DNA from: Symsagittifera roscoffensis
Lineage: Eukaryota > Xenacoelomorpha > Acoela > Convolutidae
Length of the DNA stretch: 64,000 bases
Assembly (NCBI RefSeq): GCF_963678635.1
Contig: NC_087069.1
Location: 13,428,660 to 13,492,659, forward strand
Direction: 5' to 3'
Each line of letters starts with the position of its first letter. Positions within the stretch are counted from its first letter, which is position 1. Under the pieces are notes generated by a model that saw nothing but the letters and a program-made list of their open reading frames with translations, did no database searches and had not been told where the DNA came from. Shown here piece by piece: positions 42,985-55,200 of the stretch. The translations under genes and the position numbers were made by a program.

Positions 42985-43787
42985 TTTTAAAATAAATAAT
43001 TTTTGCACCTCTGGATCATTTTGAACTTTCATTTTTCAAAAAAACATGCTGACAAACACGCGACAATTCTAGTCCAGATTCAGCCAATAGGATTCACTGA
43101 AATCCGTCACCTTCTATATCTCTAACACCAACCTATTAGCCGAAAGATATTAAACTCCAGGCATATCTATAACTATAACTTTACAACCTCCAGGTCAAAA
43201 CTAAGCAACTCGCTAAAACTTGACAACTAAATTAAATACCACCATAATATTACAACCCTCCCCTATCTTATAACGCAAATATCAACAATGTTTTACCAAC
43301 TCAGACCTCAAAAACCCTCCAAGCAAAAATAACAAATTAGCCTAAAGAACAAATATTTCAAAAATACCCTAGATCACCCGTCAAATAAAATTAAAGCAAA
43401 GAAGACCTCCCGAACACCATGAAATTAGCCCGCAACAATTTTTCATAAAACTCAACCCACTTGTCAAAAAACCAATAAATAATCCGACCACACTTGAATC
43501 TCGCCCCAAATAACAAAAAATACTCGACGAAGAAATCCTTTCTTAAATACTTTTCTCTCAAACAGTCAAAATCTTAAAAAAATACAATCTTAAATCTTTT
43601 ATTAAACTTTTTCATACTATTCAAACTTTTGTTCATTTTTCTATTTGATATTTTTGAAGCTTTTATAATCATTTTAATGATTTTTTGCAACATTTTTTTA
43701 ATTTTCTACGCCCTATTTGAAATATATCTTCAACTTTCCCAAATCATTGATCATATTCACAGGTACGATAATTCACAATCTATTTAA
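42985..43787 (+). other. Spacer, T-rich tract and acceptor-like site, unit 2
   Basis: Equivalent of 7413-8239 in copy 1. The first small hydrophobic frame has lost its ATG (ATA). The acceptor-like ATTCACAG ends at 43762, 25 nt before the membrane-protein ATG. Confidence 0.55.
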
Positions 43788-43976
43788 ATGATACGAACAA
43801 TTTTTAGTAGAACAGATATTTTTTTACTATTTGTAATTTTCATCATATTTTTATCATCCTTAATACTGGCAATGTGCAAATGTGTAAAAAAGGCAATAGT
43901 CACATTCGCCTTAGCAACAATCCTTTTAATTCTTTTCATTGAAGAATACTACAATAAACATAAATCTTCCCACTAG
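43788..43976 (+). CDS. Small membrane protein (62 aa), unit 2
   Basis: Intact relative of 8240-8428: two hydrophobic spans with a CKCVKK loop between. It ends in TAG, and the frame stays open after TAG straight into ORF2, so readthrough would give a membrane-anchored ORF2 fusion. Its mRNA in this decayed copy may no longer be made. Confidence 0.5.
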   Translation: MIRTIFSRTDIFLLFVIFIIFLSSLILAMCKCVKKAIVTFALATILLILFIEEYYNKHKSSH

Positions 43977-45113
43977 AAAAAAATCAATCGAACACTTTCA
44001 AAAATTGCTAACCAACATTCACAAACTCAGTCTTCACCGACATTATCCCAAGAAAATCCAGCAATACCCACAACTACCCAAAGCCCCCAAACATCCACAC
44101 GAATTTCTTTTCAAGATAATCCATACACTTTTGAAGAACGACACGCTCGCTTATCCGAACCATTAGAACCAGTTCAGCGACAGGCACCTCTAAGTGAACC
44201 AACATATAATTTGTACCCCACATTACCACAAGAATTAAGCAGAATAAGAAACATTAGTCAAAACCAAATTACAGTAGAAATAAATAGACAAATTATACAT
44301 CCACGACGAAACAGAAGTTTTCAAACCCCTAGAGTTCATTTTGATATACCCCAATCACCTCAACCAACTACTTCAGAAAATCCAAGTAGTACATTACCAG
44401 AAACTCCCCCACTCCTTTCACAACGTAGCACCTCAAGTATACCCTCAGATTACTTAGGTTCAACACCAACATCTGAGCAAAAACGTGAAAATCCCTTTAA
44501 CCCCCCCCCCCCCCCCAATCCCACTGCACGACTACCATATTGGACAACACACTCTTATACACAAGGTGAACCAAACTTAGTAAATGATTCAATAGATATT
44601 TCTACGGATACAACATCATCATCACTACCAGAAACAATATCACTACCGTCAACACCACCATTAATTCAAATCTCACCGACACTTTTCCCTTTAAATTTTC
44701 CAAATAACCTCGACGCTAGATATCGATAACAATCATCAACAAATATCCCTTTACGATTAGATTGGAACACATTCGTAGCACCCCCACCATTATTTGGACA
44801 ACATCAAGAAAGTAACCGACTCCAGAGTTGGGCACTCAATAGATTACAATATAGACAAGATATTCGAGAACACAATATTCAAATACTTCAACAGAATAGT
44901 CTCCAATTAAATTTTGAAATCACGATCAAACTTAATAATATTGTTCAACATCCCTACCCATTGAATCCACCACATATAATAGCTCAATCGCTACCACCAC
45001 CATTTATAACAACTGAACTAATATATAAATACGATAGATATACCAAAAACACAATTGGTTACATCATATTTTATAACCCATACTCAGGATTATCATACAC
45101 ATGTATATTCTAA
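43977..45113 (+). pseudogene. ORF2, unit 2
   Basis: In frame with the preceding TAG-terminated membrane frame; open to a TAA at about 44727 (CGATAA where copy 1 has CGAGAA), then continues as decayed C-terminal sequence that lacks a few codons near 44860. It has a poly-C run of 16 (44501-44516) that keeps the frame relative to copy 1. Confidence 0.7.
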
Positions 45114-47698
45114 AAATATTAACATTTCAACACATCTTTTTTCTAATATTTTCCGACCAGAACACAAATCCTTCTCCTCGCACAGGACCCCAGGATTTAT
45201 TAGTAACACACTACGATTGTGAAGAAAACGAACAAAAATTACTACACAAATATGCAATAAATCAAGTATCACAATGCGAAACAGAACCACAAGCTATAGA
45301 AACTACAAATGTAATAGCAACATTGTATTCAAAAGCCCGAGCAACAACAGTCACAGGATATAAAAATACAGCAACATTTTCCGAAAAGAAAGTACACTGT
45401 TCACAAGTTTCCAATGGAAATAAGAACCGACTTGATCACGAATCATTCTATCAAAGTAATATAGAACGACTTTACATCTAAATCCCGATGATTGTAAAAA
45501 CGAACTACTCAGACTAAACATCACAAGAAATAGAAACACAGACAGAAAAATAGTAAATTTCCAAGTCTTTGCCGATTCTGTACACCAAGCACAACTTGAA
45601 AGATATCAAGGACATATAAAACTGGACGAAAAATACCCATACAACGGCGCACACGGAAGATTAACTTATGACATACACGATAAACACTGGATACCACACA
45701 TTGGAATAAATGACCCCTCAAACTGCAAAGCAGACACAAAAATAAAGGATATCAAGAAATAATGTTTTTCGATTGGAAATTACAACTCGAAAAAGTACAA
45801 CTCACACGAGATTTATCAGATAACACAATGATCTATCAAGGAATTAGATTACCTTGCAAAAATGATCATAGTTATTGTGACCCTACAACACGGACACAAG
45901 CAACAATTGTTTGGTTTCCCGAAGATACATGCACAACATTCCAAGTAGCAAAAATACACGCTCGAATGATAAAATTTCATGAAAAAATTCCATACGAACA
46001 AGTAAACCCATACCGAAAACAAAGTAATGATTTTAGAAATATTCATGATATAGAAACTAAATTAACACGTTTCTAAATCTATCAAGAAACAGAATTTGCA
46101 TGCAAATACAGAAATTCACTTTATAAAACACAATACTCTGAAATACTTGTCGAATACAAAAAAGGTTTCGACATGACCACTGGAAAAATAAAATTTGACC
46201 CTTATGCCACAATTCATTCTATAAATGGAGGAACATCACACATCCCAGTTACTTTTCAAAAAAGCACAGGTCAACCTGGTGGAAAACTAAAACCACATGA
46301 CAGTAAAAGCACACGTTTACAAGAACTATCACTAATGAATAGCATCTATTTTGGTAAAATTCATTATGATAACTACTTAGATATGAAGTTAGACTACACA
46401 ATTAGTCGAATTTTTCAAGAAATTTTACTCTCCGAATTAGAAACACTTCACCAATTATGCGAATTGGAAAGAACACAAATCTTACAATCACTCGCACTAG
46501 CAGTACTAAAAATACCTTACGCAGGATACTTATTATCAGGAAACAGATCACATTTTCTAGATTACGAAGGAAACATTTTATGGTTTTATACTTGTACCAA
46601 AAAAGTATCAACTCTAATGTTTTTGAAGACAAACGTTGTTATAAAAGAATCCCTATAATCTATAAAAACGAAGTACATTTTGTCAACACACTTTCAAGAC
46701 GAACATATTTTTGGGAGACCGCAGTCCCATGTGGATCAGAAAAAAGCCACAATGTAGTACAATTAAATCCCGATGAAGATAAACACTATCTCCTTACAGC
46801 ATACCCTACATTAATGCAATCATTCAAAAAGATTTCACCCGAAAGCATCAGAGCCATTGCTCGTAATCCAAATATTGATTTACAATCAATTGGAATGTTT
46901 TCTAAATCAGATATCCAACATCACATTAGAACACAACAGTTTCAGGAAAAATTAACACAAATGGACACAATACAAAGACAATCAATTGACCAGAATTTAA
47001 GAAAACTTGCCAAAACCGCAGAATTTGCAGATACTTATACACAAGATTATAGCGGATATTTTAAAGATATCAAAGACTACATATATTTAAACGGTGAAAA
47101 ATACAGACCACAAGTTATTTCATCTAAAAGCATTTTCAGTTTTGTCACCCTAAAAAACGAAATTCTAGCTTTTCTAGGATGGCCCTATTACATCTTAGAA
47201 AAATTGACTATCTTATACGCCATGTTTAATTTTATAGGATTTCTTTTCTCACTTTTAAAAGGAATCTATAACACATGCGCTATACACACAAGTAAACAGA
47301 CAAGCAAGTGTAGCACGTATACTATTTGCAGGATTTTTGGACTTTTTTCATCATCAATAAACAAAATACTTTTAGATGCACAAATAAAAGAATATAATAC
47401 AAAAATATCCACAAGACCAAAGACATATAATGAAGAACATAATTATGTAGACACAACACCTACAGCACTACAGATACCAACCCTACCACAAAACCATCCA
47501 TTATCATTAGTTCCCCGTAATTTTCGAAACATAGCAATCACACATAATCCAAATTCTAGACAAAATACAACACAAAGTCCCTTCCAACACATAATGACAC
47601 ATCATTCACAAAATGAAAATACATATGAACAAATTATAGAACAACCTCACACCACCACTTTTGAATCTCAAAATAATCATTTTTCTAGCCCACGATGA
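45101..47698 (+). pseudogene. env: Env remnant of copy 3
   Basis: Full-length relative of the 872-aa env frame: signal peptide at the start, the same early Cys motifs, the C-terminal hydrophobic region (about 47180-47370) and tail. Frames are broken near 45473 (one base lost), 45742, 46075 (stop) and 46610. The ATGA overlap with ORF4 at 47695 is intact. Confidence 0.85.
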
Positions 47699-49496
47699 GC
47701 CGACAACTTGGATCCCTCCAAACTCCATTCCCAATCATACCCCTATTTTTTCTTTCCCACCACCCGATTTTCCGATTATTAATATACCATCAAGCACGAA
47801 TTCTGATACTAACTCAGATATTTCAGTTTTATATTCTATCTCACAGTTCAATAACTCTAATGTAGAAACCCCAGACAAATTTGCCGACTCCGAACCATCT
47901 CCATCAATTTATACTCAGACCAACTCCTCAGTTTTTTCAAAACCACCTTTTCAACCAATTCCATCAAATCATTCACTCCCATCCGTTTCCACTCCTTCTT
48001 ATGCTTCGCAAGTGACCCCAACCTATTCTCCACTTCATTTCGACAGATCATATAATAATTCCCCAGATACCCTCCAAGTTTCCCAGGAACTCGATAATTT
48101 TATTACCCTACAGCAACAGTTAATACACCCTAACACCCTCACAATACATCAACTATCATCCACAATAGAATCCTCAAACCCACCTACTCCTACACCCTCC
48201 TCAGCTTACACTGCATCATTCACAAAATCATCCACATCCACCGAAACACCTAGTAGCACTCACCGAGCTTATCGCACTTTTAAACGAAAATTCCCGAATC
48301 ACCCATTCCCGACCAAACCCGGAACAGCCTGCGAATATATTAATCACCCGCAACACACTATCACGAAAAATTTTCTTGCAATCACCTTACCCTCATTTCC
48401 ACAATATACACTAAACACACCTAGCGATACTAATGACACACGTAGTTTTGTAGGTGAACATGTTTTAATGCCAACACTTCATTGAACAGCTTATTATCAT
48501 TTTACTAACCCCCTTTGCCTACCACTAACTAATACTCATGACAGCATAGAAAGAAACAAAGACATGTTATATAGACTCACTACAACACTAACACCTCGAC
48601 AATTTACTTACGTAGGAAATAAAAAATTACTAAAAACATTCACTCCACCCCGAGCTAACGAAATTACAATAGAATATTACGACCATAATATCATCCGACC
48701 CAATCAAGACCAATTTTTAGATGACGACCGCTTCGCTAACCCGCAACTAACAGAAAAAATTTTCATCAAAACATCATACGTATTCACACTTAATATTTTT
48801 GATAGAAAGTATGATCACATCCTTTCAGAATCACTAGCTGATATTCAAGCTTACGAAAGTTTCCACGACAAATTTCAGTTATTTTTACTAACCTTTCACT
48901 TTCTTTCACCACATGAACGCAATTTGCACTGTTCCCACGATATTATGTAACGCACTAAACAAACCCACACATATACATACTATCGTTTTATACAAAATCA
49001 TTTTGATTTGCATACCCCATCAAGACAACCTCACCATTGTTTTCAGTCTCCTAATTCAAAGTACACGTCGCCATTTTTCCTTAATTTTACATATTGCATC
49101 AAAAATACTAACCTCCACGGCATCCTCCGCAACTATGACCCAGTTACCCAGATGTATATATTTTGTCCCATCACGAAGACCCTTAATGCCGAAGAATCCA
49201 GACCCTTCCTTATCCCGCATGAATTTATCCAGCCTATTGAAATACCAATATTAGCATTCATTCACAATACTAAATACAATCATAAAATACATAACCTCAT
49301 TCAAAACACACCTTACGAGTTTGCAGTAGGCACTGAAGAACTAAGAGCCATTAAAGCACTTCAATTGCTTTGGCCACTGCTACAAACTAAAAACATCATA
49401 CGCATACTAGCCAAATTACTAACACAATCAGATATGATACACGACATCTTCCCCCACGGCTTTTTCCCGGGAGATTATCAGGTAAATATAATTTAA
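47695..49496 (+). pseudogene. ORF4 remnant of copy 3
   Basis: Relative of the 599-aa ORF4. It starts in ATGAGCCGACAACTTGG, then soon shifts frame. Open pieces are 47661-48485, 48564-48950 and 49008-49496, separated by a TGA (about 48483) and a TAA where copy 1 has a Leu codon (48948). The C-terminus reads FFPGDYQ and has lost the usual stop, so unspliced translation would run a few codons into the intron. Confidence 0.85.
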
Positions 49497-49565
49497 AATA
49501 CTCTTCACTAATAAATTTAGATTAGTACTAACCATTTTCTATCAATGTTTGATTTATATTTCTAG
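49482..49565 (+). other. Candidate 84-nt intron after ORF4 in copy 3
   Basis: CAG|GTAAATATAA donor and ATATTTCTAG acceptor at the positions matching those in copies 1 and 2; downstream TCTTCACACCACGATCACC aligns with copy 1 exon sequence. Confidence 0.6.
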
Positions 49566-50836
49566 TCTTCACACCACGATCACCTACAAAACAGGAAAGA
49601 AAAAAATACAAACTTGTTGAATTATCTTAAAATTTATTAATTTCTTGCACTAAATAACGTAGTAAAATTCATACCAAATGTAGTAATTTCATTTATAAAT
49701 TATTTCCCCACAAAGCAGTGAAATTAAATACGATGAAAATTTATAATTTTAAATTTCCCCAACACGCAGTAAAATTCAAATTCAATGCAATAAATTCATA
49801 AAATGAGAAAGCAGTACTAATTTTTTCAATATTTTCATTCACTCGCACAAGAATTCTATCCAAACTCGCACAGCTTGCCCAATTCTTCGTGGAATAATTG
49901 TGGAATTCTTTGTGGAATCCTGGATAATTTATTCTTTTGAAGACTATTATAATGTCTAAAAAAGAAATAATAAAACACAAAAAAGTCACAAGACAAACCC
50001 AACATAAAACCAACATTAAACGTTATCACAAAACAGGACCTCTCAAAGAAACAGCAAGCAATCATACTCCCACTCCTGGCCTAACCCACCAGAGAGGACG
50101 TCCTGAGCATGCTCTATAGCCGGCCTAACCCACCGCGCTACATCCACGCTTTGTGACCACACCTCTATTTTTAAAAAGAGGTACTCAAGGGTGAGTAACT
50201 CATCAAAATAACCAAACTAAAACAAAACGCTTTTGTGAAAACAACTAACTAAATTCATGACTAAAAAAACGAACTAACATAATTTTATAAAATGTAAATC
50301 ATACTTTGCAGTATATAGATCAATACACAACAACAAAGACGAACATCCAAAGTTTAGATGATCCCATCACACTCGAACAAAAGAATGGCAAAGCACAGCC
50401 GACATGCCGTCCACAATCACAACTCATAGCATTTAGAGTACGACTTGACTTCGCAGAAAAGGACTTCATTGAACTAGACCAATGACCACCTCGATGTTCA
50501 AGTATACGTACAGATCCGAGTTATAAGGCATCCCTTCCCCACACGATCTTCACGCCATTCCCAGACGAGGTTGCACACAAAACAAGTTCTCTACATAATA
50601 CAGGAAAACCCGTCATAGCAAACCATCTTGAAATCGGATCCATTTCATTGGGGATCACAGTCGTTGTCGAATGACGACATAACCATTTCCTATCCATAAT
50701 TCCAGCGTCCTGGAACTTCCTTATCCAAGAGGAACCGGACAAGAATACGATGTTCACCAAATACCAACGTTCATCATCCATCCTTCAAATTGCAGAAAGA
50801 TAATTCTAAAAAAAAACTCTGTAAAACCCGGATGGG
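49566..50836 (+). other. 3' UTR of copy 3
   Basis: Matches 14060-15584 but lacks about 225 bp equivalent to 14385-14610. It keeps the twin-loop block (50078-50139), hairpin (50178-50201) and AAAACCCGGATGGG before the LTR (50823-50836). No gene. Confidence 0.7.
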
Positions 50837-51244
50837 TGGAACCTGATCTAAACTACATTTTATTATTGTATAAATTAGATATTTTACCACCGTAAAATAT
50901 TTAATCTTAACCAATCATAATCCATCCAACTAACAACCCACTTATTTATAAGTGCTGAAATTACTTGTAATTTCAGCACCAGAGAGATTTGAATTTAACT
51001 TAGAATATAGTTGCCTCTCCAAGAGAACTTCAGCTGCCGCAATAAGCCAGTATACTCTAGATCTATTGAGCCTAGCAGAGACTAGTTAAACACCCTGAGA
51101 CTAGTAGATATAAGAGTAAGATTAGGATCGGTATTAGACTAAGAAGTTGCACGAATCTATCCGGCCGAAAATAAGATAGCGTGACGAGCTGACGGTGTAC
51201 CCTATCCGAAATTACTCTGTGAGTTAGAGAATCATCTTAACTCA
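50837..51244 (+). repeat. 3' LTR of copy 3 (408 bp)
   Basis: TGGAACCTGATC to TTAACTCA; followed by the CTCC target duplicate at 51245-51248. Confidence 0.93.
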
Positions 51245-51248
51245 CTCC

Positions 51249-52455
51249 GCAAATATAGCTGTGCTTTTTCATTTTTTTCGTAGTATAAAAATTTAATTAA
51301 CCTTAGCTAGCCCGCGAATATCGCAAGGTACTAGATTTTTTTTTAAATTTACGTATATCTTTTAAGTTGAATTTAAAGATTCTGCGGGTGTCGCAAAAAT
51401 CGTTTTTCGGGACAATTCATAATCAATTAAAAATTTTGAGCTCTCCATGGTTTTCACCACGTCTTTTTCAGGTCTCTGTCATTAAAAATGTCACATATTT
51501 TTCTATACTACAACGCATATAATTTTTCACACAAAAGGTTTATCTCTATGAAATTATCGCAAAACTTTCAATACTAAACACTAATTTTTATTTTCTTCAG
51601 ACAAATTTCGACTTTTCAACTAGCCATTTTTGGCGGAATTTCTTTTTATCATTCGAAAGGTAGTGTTGACTTGAGCTTAAATTTGAAAAGATATTTCACC
51701 TGTGATACTTTTTCGTAAAGTTATGGGGGTTTAAAGATTGCCATTTTGGCCAAATTGGGACAATTAACCCGCGATATATTTCGCGCTCTTAACGCGTAAG
51801 CGGAGATTTAATCCGTCTTAGAAATCGTTCCAAATTGGTTGCAAGAAGCTTATTTGCCATAATTGATTTGTTACAAGGAGCGAAATCTATCCTTTTGTAC
51901 CTTGTATGGCGTGTGGGGGGATGAATTTCATAAAAAAATTTCAAATTTTAGAAAAAAAAATACTATTCTATTTTTATTACATTTTATTTTTCTTCATGTT
52001 ATTACTGCTCCATAGAGCTTAAAATGCAGTCGGAACATTCAGGGTTTCGCCCTGATACGAGCAGTCTTGTTCTTAATTTGAGAACTAATCTCAAAGTACC
52101 CAAACACTTTTGCGTCTTACACAAAAAAATCAAGAGTTAAAAAAATGCTTAGCTCACCGCGAAAACCACCTCGCGAATATCGCAAAGCTATCCAGTTTGT
52201 AGAGTTTTTATAGTATAGTACGATTCTACGGTTATCGCGAAGTTTTAAGTTATTTAATTTTTTTGAAGACGAGGAAAATTATTCAAGAATAAATTACTGG
52301 GGTGCTGAAAATTTTCGATAAAAAACTATGAAAGTTCTGAAAGAAGTTACACTGCGGAGAGACCAAATTTGTGGCTCTAATAAAAACAGTCTGTGATATA
52401 AACATTTTCACGTGAGAATGTTGATCACCCTGTTTCTTACTAATTTTTGAAGGCT
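51249..52455. other. Intergenic DNA
   Basis: No gene. CGCGAATATCGCAA occurs twice in the same orientation (about 51316 and 52175), among further CGCGA/TCGCAA words, suggesting remains of an old CG-containing repeat. Confidence 0.45.
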
Positions 52456-52463
52456 CTCGTATT

Positions 52464-52728
52464 CAGGGGCGGATTTAGAGGGGGTCGGGCAGGGCAGACG
52501 CCCCCCCCCCCCCTCAGGGATTTGACCCCCTGCCGACCCAAAGGGTCCCCCTTTTGCACTTTTTAAGAATTCCATTTTTGTTGACGGACCCTAAAATTTT
52601 TATAAAGGCCAATATATACTAACTTTGAGGGGGAGCGCGCGACGAAAAAACGCGATTTTTTTTGTCAAAATTTTCCAAGTGCCCAAAAACGGTCGTCAAA
52701 ATTTTCGAAAATCCTAGATCCGCCCCTG
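52464..52728. mobile_element. hAT-like MITE (265 bp) with 8-bp target duplication
   Basis: Ends are CAGGGGCGGATTTAGAGGGG on the left and, inverted, CAGGGGCGGATCTAGGATTT on the right. Flanks CTCGTATT (52456-52463) and CTCGTACT (52729-52736) match at 7 of 8 bases. CAGGGGCGGAT-type ends and 8-bp duplications are typical of hAT-derived MITEs. Interior non-coding, with a poly-C run and GAGCGCGCG. Confidence 0.85.
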
Positions 52729-52736
52729 CTCGTACT

Positions 52737-53298
52737 GCTTAATTGACTATAGATGTTCAAACAAAAAGATTATGTTTGATTATAAAATCCAAATTCTTGA
52801 ACACATCAATTTAATAGATCCGATGACGTTATTGTGAAAACTTGATTAATCCAAGTCACTTTATTAAATCACGTTTTCAAACTTTCATCGCAAAGATTTT
52901 GTCAGGGTAAGTTGAACCTGCAATTATAATTTTTCAAAGGTATAATGGCTAAATTCACGTCATTCTTATTTAGCACTTTCTCCCCCAGACTTTTGTACAT
53001 TGCTTCGTATCTAGGTCTCAAGTCTCTGGAGAGTACAAATGCCATATGCATCAGACGAGGGTTGCGGTGATGCCTAAACAACAAGAGTATTCAGAAGGAA
53101 AAAAATGCCTGAATAAAAGCCATCACCAGCACTGGAGTATCAGGGATAAAAATAAATTAATGTGAAATTTTCAAGTCTAAAATACACTAGAAATTAAAAA
53201 AATAATTGGCTAAAATTTGTTAAAAATGGACTATAGCGTTAACATTACAATCGATTGTTTTCAGTTTATTTTCAATTTGTTTTTGAAAAATATAATCC
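52737..53298. other. Intergenic DNA
   Basis: Nothing recognised; one 60-codon minus-strand frame (52902-53084) shows no supporting feature. Confidence 0.45.
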
Positions 53299-53306
53299 AT
53301 TTTAAA

Positions 53307-53534
53307 CAAGGACGGATTTTCTCGACTGGAAATGCCCTTTTTGGGTACGTTTCGGAAAGTTTTGACAAAAATGCGTTGTTGGACGTGCGCTCCCCTTAAA
53401 TTTTAGCATATATTGACGCCAAAAATGGTAAGCCAATTTGGTTGGTCAGCCAAAAATGAATTTCATGAACTAAGGGAATTTCTTGAGGGGTTCGAACCCC
53501 TAAGAAATGAGGCTTCCCCCTAAATCCGCCCCTG
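53307..53534. mobile_element. hAT-like MITE (228 bp), inverse orientation
   Basis: Starts CAAGGACGGATTTTCTCG (degraded end) and ends ATCCGCCCCTG. Flanks ATTTTAAA (53299-53306) and ATTTTAAG (53535-53542) match at 7 of 8 bases. Interior GCGCTCCCC and CATATATTGACGCC match the reverse of the element at 52464. Confidence 0.8.
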
Positions 53535-53734
53535 ATTTTAAGCAATTAGAATGGATGATCACTCTTTTTTCGTCGCCATTTGTGAGCTGTTTTCATTTCT
53601 TTATAATAAATATAAACTCAAGTTATTTTTTGTATTCGCCTCCCTCACTAAACAAAGTGTCCACCTTTGCTATTTCTTATGACATCAAATTTGGGCTAAG
53701 CAACCCTAAAGTTTTCTAAAAGGTTATTTGACGC

Positions 53735-53865
53735 CAATAAATACTAATGTTGAAAGGAGAGCGCGCGGCAAAAGCAATTTCTCAAATAAACCCAAAAAAG
53801 CTTTTTTGAAAAAAGTCGACATTTTTTTCGAAACTCGATAAAATTTTAGATCCGCCCCAAGTGTA
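53735..53865. repeat. Truncated hAT-like MITE (right half)
   Basis: GCCAATAAATACTAA, GGAGAGCGCGCGGC and TTTTAGATCCGCCCC follow in the order of 52600-52728, with the left half missing. Confidence 0.6.
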
Positions 53866-54546
53866 GGCAAAAAATCCCTGTAAGTTACAGAGTCGTTTTT
53901 CGATTTTCAATTTAAGCTGAATTTATTTGCGGTTAAGTTTGGCGATCAAGAAAAGGAAAAAAGTGAATTTATTTATCACCAACTGTCAAAAGAAGCTTTA
54001 AGAACCCCATAAGCTTTTAAAAAAATGGAGAGCTGTTAAGAAAACTCATGTTTTTCTACTGAAAAAATTGAAGATTGAAACCGCTTCGAGCACACAAATG
54101 TTTAAGCATTCCTTCGATTGTCCCAAAGAAAAATTTAACTCAGATTGTGACAATAAATTGTATGAACTAAGTAGTTATATATATATATATATATCGCAGG
54201 AAAATGGTAAAAAATTATGTAAAACTTTGAAAAAGTCATGGAATAATATAGCTTGAAGTTTTCAAGCAGAGAAATTTTGTAGAAAAAAAAACTTTGAAAA
54301 AAAATTCCTAAGCTAGAGATGTCGATGCTATGAGGTCAAAAAGCGAAACATGTTCACATGCGAACTTCTTCTTGTTAATAGTATTAACATTTTTTGAAAT
54401 AATTATTAATAGTCAAACTGGCCAACTCCAAAAAATTAACACTCGATGTGTTTCGTGCTATCAGCCTATGAGTGGCGTAATCTAATCAAATAAGTGGCGT
54501 GGATGAAATAGAGACGCCTTATTTGGTAAGTTTTTGATGCTTTTTA
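53866..54546. other. Intergenic DNA
   Basis: A short (AT)n run at about 54176-54194; otherwise nothing recognised. Confidence 0.45.
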
Positions 54547-54780
54547 TACCCGCATTGGAGTTCTATGAATAAAAATCGATTATAACTTAGTTTCCTTGTC
54601 AGTGTCTATAAAAGTGAAAAAAAATCGATTATAATTATTTAAAATTGGATTATAATATTACTATTTTTTAAGGCAACAAAATCCTTTTTCAATTCGTTAT
54701 AAACATTTTTTTTTCACTTTAGTCGACACTGACAATAAAACTCAATTATAATTGATTTTCCTCCACGTTATTGAGATGCG
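54547..54780. repeat. Degraded, shortened member of the ATCGATTATA MITE family
   Basis: Left end TACCCGCATTGGAGTTCTAT and following AAAATCGATTATAA match 18810 onward; blocks TTGTCAGTGTCTA and GGATTATAATATTA follow in order. The right end is eroded, the interior is about 450 bp shorter. Confidence 0.55.
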
Positions 54781-55060
54781 AATTTCACAACACAAAGTCT
54801 TTTCTACATTTTACACTAAAGTTGGATAGATGTTGTTCAATTTAATTTTTTTCTTCGCAACTTTGATGTTTTGTTACTTTTGTTAACGTTACATAAAAAC
54901 TGAATTTCATTCCTTTTATCATTTTTCTTAAACTAATAGAAATTTTAAGGGGCAAAACTGGAGGTGGACTAAACCCCCTTCCAGTACCCCCCTAACCTTT
55001 GCTCTTTGCCCCTCTACAATCCGCCCTCAACGTTTGCAACGTTTTCCTGTTACAGTCGCC
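54781..55060. other. Intergenic DNA
   Basis: No feature seen. Confidence 0.4.
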
Positions 55061-55200
55061 GTCCCACAACTGAACCAACCCCGCCTCCACCTGAACTAAC
55101 CATCCTGCCCACAGCCATCCTACGTGAAACGGAGGTGGGGTGGTTCAGGTGATGGTGGGGTGGGGGTGCTTCAGGTGGGGAGGGGGTTGGTTCAGAAAGG
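55061..55200. repeat. G/C-rich inverted repeat with G-runs
   Basis: CTGAACCAACCCCGCCTCCA (about 55068) is the near complement of GGTGGGGAGGGGGTTGGTTCAG (about 55177), with GGTTCAGGTG in between. Runs of four and five G occur repeatedly on the + strand. Confidence 0.55.

Larger units (their letters stand above)
37447..45752 (+). repeat. Tandem duplication of about 4.07 kb inside copy 3
   Basis: Unit 1 is 37447-41516 and unit 2 is 41517 to about 45752, near identical throughout. Each unit runs from late RNase H (CCTTGCATTACCAGATAA) through integrase remnant, spacer, membrane frame, ORF2 and the first 215 codons of env. The junction is in env at AATAAAGGA|CCTTGC. Unit 1 lacks about 170 bp (at about 39545) that unit 2 keeps. 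Both units carry the same integrase deletion, so the deletion came first. Confidence 0.88.
29369..51244 (+). mobile_element. Copy 3: family member with both LTRs, integrase deletion and 4-kb tandem duplication
   Basis: A 21.9-kb insertion bounded by paired 408-bp LTRs that share a private 3' end (TAGAGAATCATCTTAACTCA) not found in the LTRs of copies 1, 2 or 4, so they belong together; by eye they differ at about 22 positions (about 5%). Inside: leader, decayed gag-pol lacking the first half of integrase, spacer, accessory genes up to mid-env, then a jump back to RNase H and a second run through the same segment, followed by the rest of env, ORF4, 3' UTR and LTR. Confidence 0.9.

Noticed and set aside
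43939..44166. 75-codon frame in copy 3 (also 39696-39923)
   Set aside because: Out-of-frame reading of the ORF2 N-terminal region; absent as a frame in copy 1.
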